Assembly: GCA_903911165.1 (NCBI GenBank)
Contig: CAIWCQ010000144.1
Location: forward strand, 1-8,872
Length of the DNA stretch: 8,872 nucleotides
Direction: 5' to 3'
Source: an uncultured Actinomycetes bacterium
Lineage (GTDB): Bacteria; Actinomycetota; Actinomycetes; Mycobacteriales; Mycobacteriaceae
Of this stretch, positions 6,375-8,872 are shown one piece after another. The notes under the pieces are model-generated. The model was not told the origin of the DNA. It saw only the letters and a program-made list of their open reading frames with translations, and made no database searches. How positions within the stretch are numbered: the first letter of the stretch is position 1; each line of letters starts with the position of its first letter. Both the position numbers and the translations under genes were made by a program.

Positions 6375-7324
6375 GGTTCGCACTCGACACCGAGCAGCAC
6401 GACTTCGCTGCCAGTATCGACGCGGCGATGGCCGCGGCCGATGTGCCGAGTGCGGTTCGGGCCTGGGCAGGGGGCGACACCACACCGGGACGCAAAGTCT
6501 GGCAGCGATTGGCCGAGCTGGGAGTGACCGCTCTGGCCGTGCCGGAGGAATTCGACGGCCTCGGAGCCCACCCGGTTGATCTGGTGGTGGCGTGCGAACG
6601 GCTGGGGCGCTGGTGCGTGCCCGGACCGATTGCCGAATCCATCGCGGTGACACCGGTTCTGCTCGCGGGCGATGAACGGTCCGCCCAGATCGCCGCCGGC
6701 GACCTGATTGCCACCGTCGCGATGCCGCCGGCGGTGCCACGGGCCGTTGACGCCGATTTCGCAGGCCTGGTGCTGCTGGCCGCCGACGGTGCGGTCAGCG
6801 ACGCAACCGTCGGCGAGCAGTCGACTTCGGTGGACCCGAGTCGGCGGCTGTTTGAGACATTTGTTTCGGGGCAGCCGCGTGCAGCCGACGTGGCGCGGGC
6901 GTACGAGTTCGGCGTACTGGCCACCGCCGCGCAATTGATCGGTGCCGGCCAGGCGATGCTGGACTCCTCGGTGGAGTACGCAAAACAACGCACCCAGTTC
7001 GGCCGCGTCATCGGTGGCTACCAGGCGATCAAGCACAAATTGGCTGACGTGCACATCGCCGTTGATCTAGCGCGACCGTTGTTGTACGGGGCCGCGTTGT
7101 CATTGGCAGCGGACTCTGTAGACACCGCACGCGACGTCAGCGCGGCCAAAGCGGCGGCATCGGATGCCGCTCTGCTGGCGGCCCGGACCGCGTTGCAGAC
7201 CCACGGTGCCATCGGCTACACCGCGGAGCACGACCTCTCGCAGTGGCTCCTGCGGGTACAGGCTCTACGATTCGCATGGGGTGGTCCGGCGAGTCACCGC
7301 CGCCGAGTACTGGAGAATCTGTGA
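6371..7324 (+). CDS. fadE32: FadE32, short partner subunit of an acyl-CoA dehydrogenase
   Basis: This 317-residue protein is about 60 residues shorter than a standard acyl-CoA dehydrogenase. It has a compressed central beta domain and lacks the SEPGSGSD and NGQKxW motifs. The C-terminal helical domain is clear: KQRTQFGRVIGGYQAIKHKLAD (205-226) and THGAIGYTAEHDLSQWLLR (277-295). In this family such short chains pair with a full-length subunit; FadE31-FadE32 complexes are reported in M. tuberculosis. The start is GTG at 6371, overlapping the fadE31 TGA as GTGA; the reading RFALDTEQHDFAASID is a normal N-terminus for the family. The frame is open back to 6248, but that part only shadows fadE31. 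Glu178 (AYEFG) lies roughly where full-length partners carry ERG, but whether this chain contributes catalytic residues cannot be judged by eye. The stop overlaps the fadE33 GTG by four bases. Confidence 0.9.
   Translation: MRFALDTEQHDFAASIDAAMAAADVPSAVRAWAGGDTTPGRKVWQRLAELGVTALAVPEEFDGLGAHPVDLVVACERLGRWCVPGPIAESIAVTPVLLAGDERSAQIAAGDLIATVAMPPAVPRAVDADFAGLVLLAADGAVSDATVGEQSTSVDPSRRLFETFVSGQPRAADVARAYEFGVLATAAQLIGAGQAMLDSSVEYAKQRTQFGRVIGGYQAIKHKLADVHIAVDLARPLLYGAALSLAADSVDTARDVSAAKAAASDAALLAARTALQTHGAIGYTAEHDLSQWLLRVQALRFAWGGPASHRRRVLENL
7312..7316 (+). promoter_or_regulatory. Shine-Dalgarno of fadE33
   Basis: GGAGA lies inside the last fadE32 codons, with four bases between it and the GTG at 7321. 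It decides the start of fadE33 against the longer frame that opens at 7243 inside fadE32. Confidence 0.7.
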
Positions 7325-8268
7325 CCACGACTGAAGAACGGCAGCTGCTACGCCAGACCGTCGCCGCACTGGTCGGCAAGCTTGCCTCTCCCGAGGCCGT
7401 TCGTCGGGCCATGGAATCACCTCCCGGATACGACACGTCGCTGTGGTCGATACTCTGCGAACAGGTCGGTGCGGCAGCCTTGGTGGTGCCCGAGGAACTT
7501 GGTGGCGCCGGCGGCGAATTGGCCGACGCGGCAGCAGTTCTGGAGGAACTCGGTCGCGGCTTGGTGCCCACCCCGCTATTGGGCACCACGTTGGCAGAAC
7601 TGGCCTTGCTGGCCGGCGATGATCCAGACGGTGACGCCCTGGAGCAGCTGGCCGCCGGCTCGGCGATCGGCGCACTGGCATTCGATCGCGATTATGTGAT
7701 CAACGGCGACATCGCCGACGTGGTCATCGCCGTCGAGGACGCCCGCATCCTGCGCTGGAGCGACGTGACCACCGAACCGGCGCACACCCTGGATCCGACG
7801 CGGCGACTCGCCCGCGTCGTGCCCGGATCATCGGCGATGATCGGCACCGACCCCGGCCTGGAACACACCGCGGCGATCCTGCTGGCCGCCGAACAAATCG
7901 GGGCAGCGGCCCGCTGCCTGGAACTCACGGTCGACTACACCAAACAACGCGTACAGTTCGGCCGGCCGATCGGGAGTTTCCAGGCCCTCAAGCATCGAAT
8001 GGCCGACATGTATGTGGCCGTACAATCGGCGCGGGCGGTCGTCGGCGAGGCGGTCGACAGGCCCACCCCGGTCACGGCCGCACTGGCCCGACTGGCAGCC
8101 AGCGAAGCATTTTGCGCCGTCGCGGGCGAGGCGATTCAGTTACACGGTGGTATCGCAATCACCTGGGAACACGACATCCAGCTGTACTTCAAACGCGCCC
8201 ACAGCAGCGCCCAGTTGTTCGGCCCGCCCCGCGACCAGTTGCGTCGGCTCGAGTCCGAAGTCTTCTAG
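7321..8268 (+). CDS. fadE33: FadE33, second short acyl-CoA dehydrogenase subunit
   Basis: This 315-residue protein is a tandem paralogue of FadE32, with the same reduced architecture. It has VPEELGGAGGELADAAAVLEELG (56-78), KQRVQFGRPIGSFQALKHRMADM (208-230) and LHGGIAITWEHDIQLYFKR (274-292). Like FadE32 it lacks the central SEPGSGSD-type flavin motif. FadE31-FadE33 heterotetramers are reported in M. tuberculosis, so FadE31 may exchange partners to alter substrate range (established for the pairing, inferred for the purpose). The GTG at 7321 overlaps the fadE32 TGA as GTGA. The TAG at 8266-8268 lies three bases before the first mini-ORF of the tandem repeat that separates this gene from aspB. 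Confidence 0.9.
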   Translation: MTTTEERQLLRQTVAALVGKLASPEAVRRAMESPPGYDTSLWSILCEQVGAAALVVPEELGGAGGELADAAAVLEELGRGLVPTPLLGTTLAELALLAGDDPDGDALEQLAAGSAIGALAFDRDYVINGDIADVVIAVEDARILRWSDVTTEPAHTLDPTRRLARVVPGSSAMIGTDPGLEHTAAILLAAEQIGAAARCLELTVDYTKQRVQFGRPIGSFQALKHRMADMYVAVQSARAVVGEAVDRPTPVTAALARLAASEAFCAVAGEAIQLHGGIAITWEHDIQLYFKRAHSSAQLFGPPRDQLRRLESEVF

Positions 8269-8269
8269 A

Positions 8270-8337
8270 CGATGAGGTTGTCGGGGCGATGAGGTTGTCG
8301 GGGCGATGAGGTTGTCGGGGCGATGAGGTTTTCCGGG
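8270..8337 (+). repeat. Four tandem 17-bp units between fadE33 and aspB
   Basis: The unit CGATGAGGTTGTCGGGG occurs perfectly at 8270-8286, 8287-8303 and 8304-8320. A fourth copy at 8321-8337 has two substitutions. A fifth start, CGATGA, at 8338-8343 contains the aspB start codon. The array fills essentially the whole 71-bp gap between the fadE33 stop and the aspB ATG. The period is not a multiple of three, so it is not a simple in-frame coding repeat. It is a likely variable-number locus. Confidence 0.97.
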
Positions 8338-8343
8338 CGATGA
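8272..8343 (+). other. Chain of four overlapping hexapeptide mini-ORFs leading into aspB
   Basis: Each 17-bp unit contains ATG AGG TTG TCG GGG CGA TGA, encoding MRLSGR (the fourth unit gives MRFSGR). The mini-ORFs run 8272-8292, 8289-8309, 8306-8326 and 8323-8343. Each stop overlaps the next start as ATGA, and the last overlaps the aspB ATG (8340-8342) in the same way. The first ATG follows the fadE33 stop by three bases. The geometry follows directly from the sequence. That ribosomes actually terminate and restart through it is inference. MIRU repeats of M. tuberculosis are a known precedent for repeat-borne small ORFs with overlapping start and stop codons. Confidence 0.6.
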
Positions 8344-8872
8344 CGCCTCACATTGCCCGCCGGGCCGGGATCCCGCCGTTTCACGTGATGGATGTGTGGC
8401 TGGCGGCCGCCGAGCGCCAGCGCAGCCACGGCGATCTGGTGAACCTGGCGGCGGGCCAGCCGAGTGCCGGCGCGCCCGCGCCGGTGCTGGCCGCAGCGGC
8501 GGCGGCGCTGCAATCGAATCAACTCGGGTACACCGTGGCACTGGGCACCGAGGAACTGCGCACCGCGATCGCCGGCTCCTACGCTACGAACTACGGGCTC
8601 GACGTGACCGCCGACGACGTGGTGATCACCACCGGATCCTCCGGAGGTTTCCTGCTCGCTTTCCTGGCCTGCTTCGACGCCGGGGACCGGGTGGCGATCG
8701 CGAGCCCGGGCTATCCCTGCTATCGCAACATCCTTTCGGCACTGGGTTGTGAGGTTGTCGAGATCGAGTGCGGTCCGCAAACACGGTTCCAGCCGACCGT
8801 CGAAATGCTCGCCGCCCTCGACCCGCCGGTCCGTGGAGTCATCGTCGCCAGCCCGGCGAATCCGACCGGAAC
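8340..8872 (+). CDS. aspB: AspB-like PLP-dependent aminotransferase, 3' end cut by window edge
   Basis: The frame opens at the ATG at 8340 and is still open after 177 codons at the window edge. It is a class I/II (fold type I) aminotransferase. NLAAGQPSAGAP (35-46) is the substrate-side N-terminal motif, TTGSSGGF (97-104) the PLP phosphate-binding turn, SPGYPCYRN (122-130) contains the aromatic residue that stacks on the cofactor, and SPANPTG (171-177) is the conserved Asn-Pro motif. The PLP lysine and the C-terminal arginine lie outside the window. Gene order and sequence correspond to aspB (Rv3565) at the end of the M. tuberculosis KstR2 cluster. Its amino acid substrate, and why an aminotransferase is in a steroid operon, are not evident. 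There is only a weak Shine-Dalgarno, and the start overlaps the last repeat mini-ORF as ATGA, so translation is probably coupled. Confidence 0.9.
   Translation, partial: MTPHIARRAGIPPFHVMDVWLAAAERQRSHGDLVNLAAGQPSAGAPAPVLAAAAAALQSNQLGYTVALGTEELRTAIAGSYATNYGLDVTADDVVITTGSSGGFLLAFLACFDAGDRVAIASPGYPCYRNILSALGCEVVEIECGPQTRFQPTVEMLAALDPPVRGVIVASPANPTG

Noticed and set aside
7243..7320. N-terminal extension of the fadE33 frame inside fadE32
   Set aside because: It overlaps the FadE32 C-terminal coding region; the GTG at 7321 has GGAGA just upstream and the GTGA overlap typical of this operon.
8270..8337. CRISPR array
   Set aside because: Units are 17 bp, directly abutting, with no spacers and no cas genes nearby.
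8265..8780. Minus-strand 171-codon frame across the 17-bp repeats and aspB
   Set aside because: It is antisense to a clear aminotransferase, its translation is Arg/Gly/His-rich with no known motif, and the part over the repeats simply reads the array backwards.

Overview
This window is a stretch of high-GC actinobacterial chromosome, almost certainly from a Mycobacterium (sensu lato). It carries the KstR2-regulated cluster for breakdown of cholesterol rings C and D. The proteins match, in order and in motifs, the M. tuberculosis genes fadA6, kstR2, ipdF, fadE30, fadD3, fadE31, fadE32, fadE33 and aspB (about Rv3556c to Rv3565). I made these matches from memory of the families, not by a database search. 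I cannot name the species.

Layout. From 1 to 3614 the minus strand carries fadE30 - ipdF - kstR2 - fadA6; fadA6 runs off the left edge. From 3670 to 8872 the plus strand carries fadD3 - fadE31 - fadE32 - fadE33 - aspB; aspB runs off the right edge. The two operons diverge from a 55-bp intergenic region (3615-3669). That region holds a 14-bp palindrome fitting the published KstR2 operator consensus and plausible overlapping promoters for both directions. Most gene junctions overlap by 1 or 4 nt (TAGTG, ATGA, TAATG, GTGA, GTGA), so translation of each operon is probably tightly coupled. No stretch over 300 bases lacks a gene, and I saw no RNA genes, IS elements or CRISPR arrays.

How the genes work together. 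The steroid nucleus is first degraded to the propanoate-bearing indanedione HIP. FadD3 makes HIP-CoA, which is also the ligand that releases KstR2 from DNA. FadE30 and IpdF carry out oxidations on the bicyclic CoA thioester. Ring-opening enzymes encoded elsewhere (EchA20, IpdAB) act next, then FadA6 performs thiolysis. The FadE31/FadE32/FadE33 set (large subunit plus short partner subunits) serves the late methyl-branched dicarboxylyl-CoA steps. AspB is an unassigned class I/II aminotransferase attached to the end of the operon.

The most unusual element lies between fadE33 and aspB (8270-8343): four tandem 17-bp units. Each encodes a hexapeptide mini-ORF (MRLSGR x3, MRFSGR x1) whose stop overlaps the next start as ATGA, and the last stop overlaps the aspB start in the same way. 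It looks like a ribosome relay whose coupling is independent of copy number. A second small oddity is a 24-bp in-frame tandem duplication at the N-terminus of kstR2.
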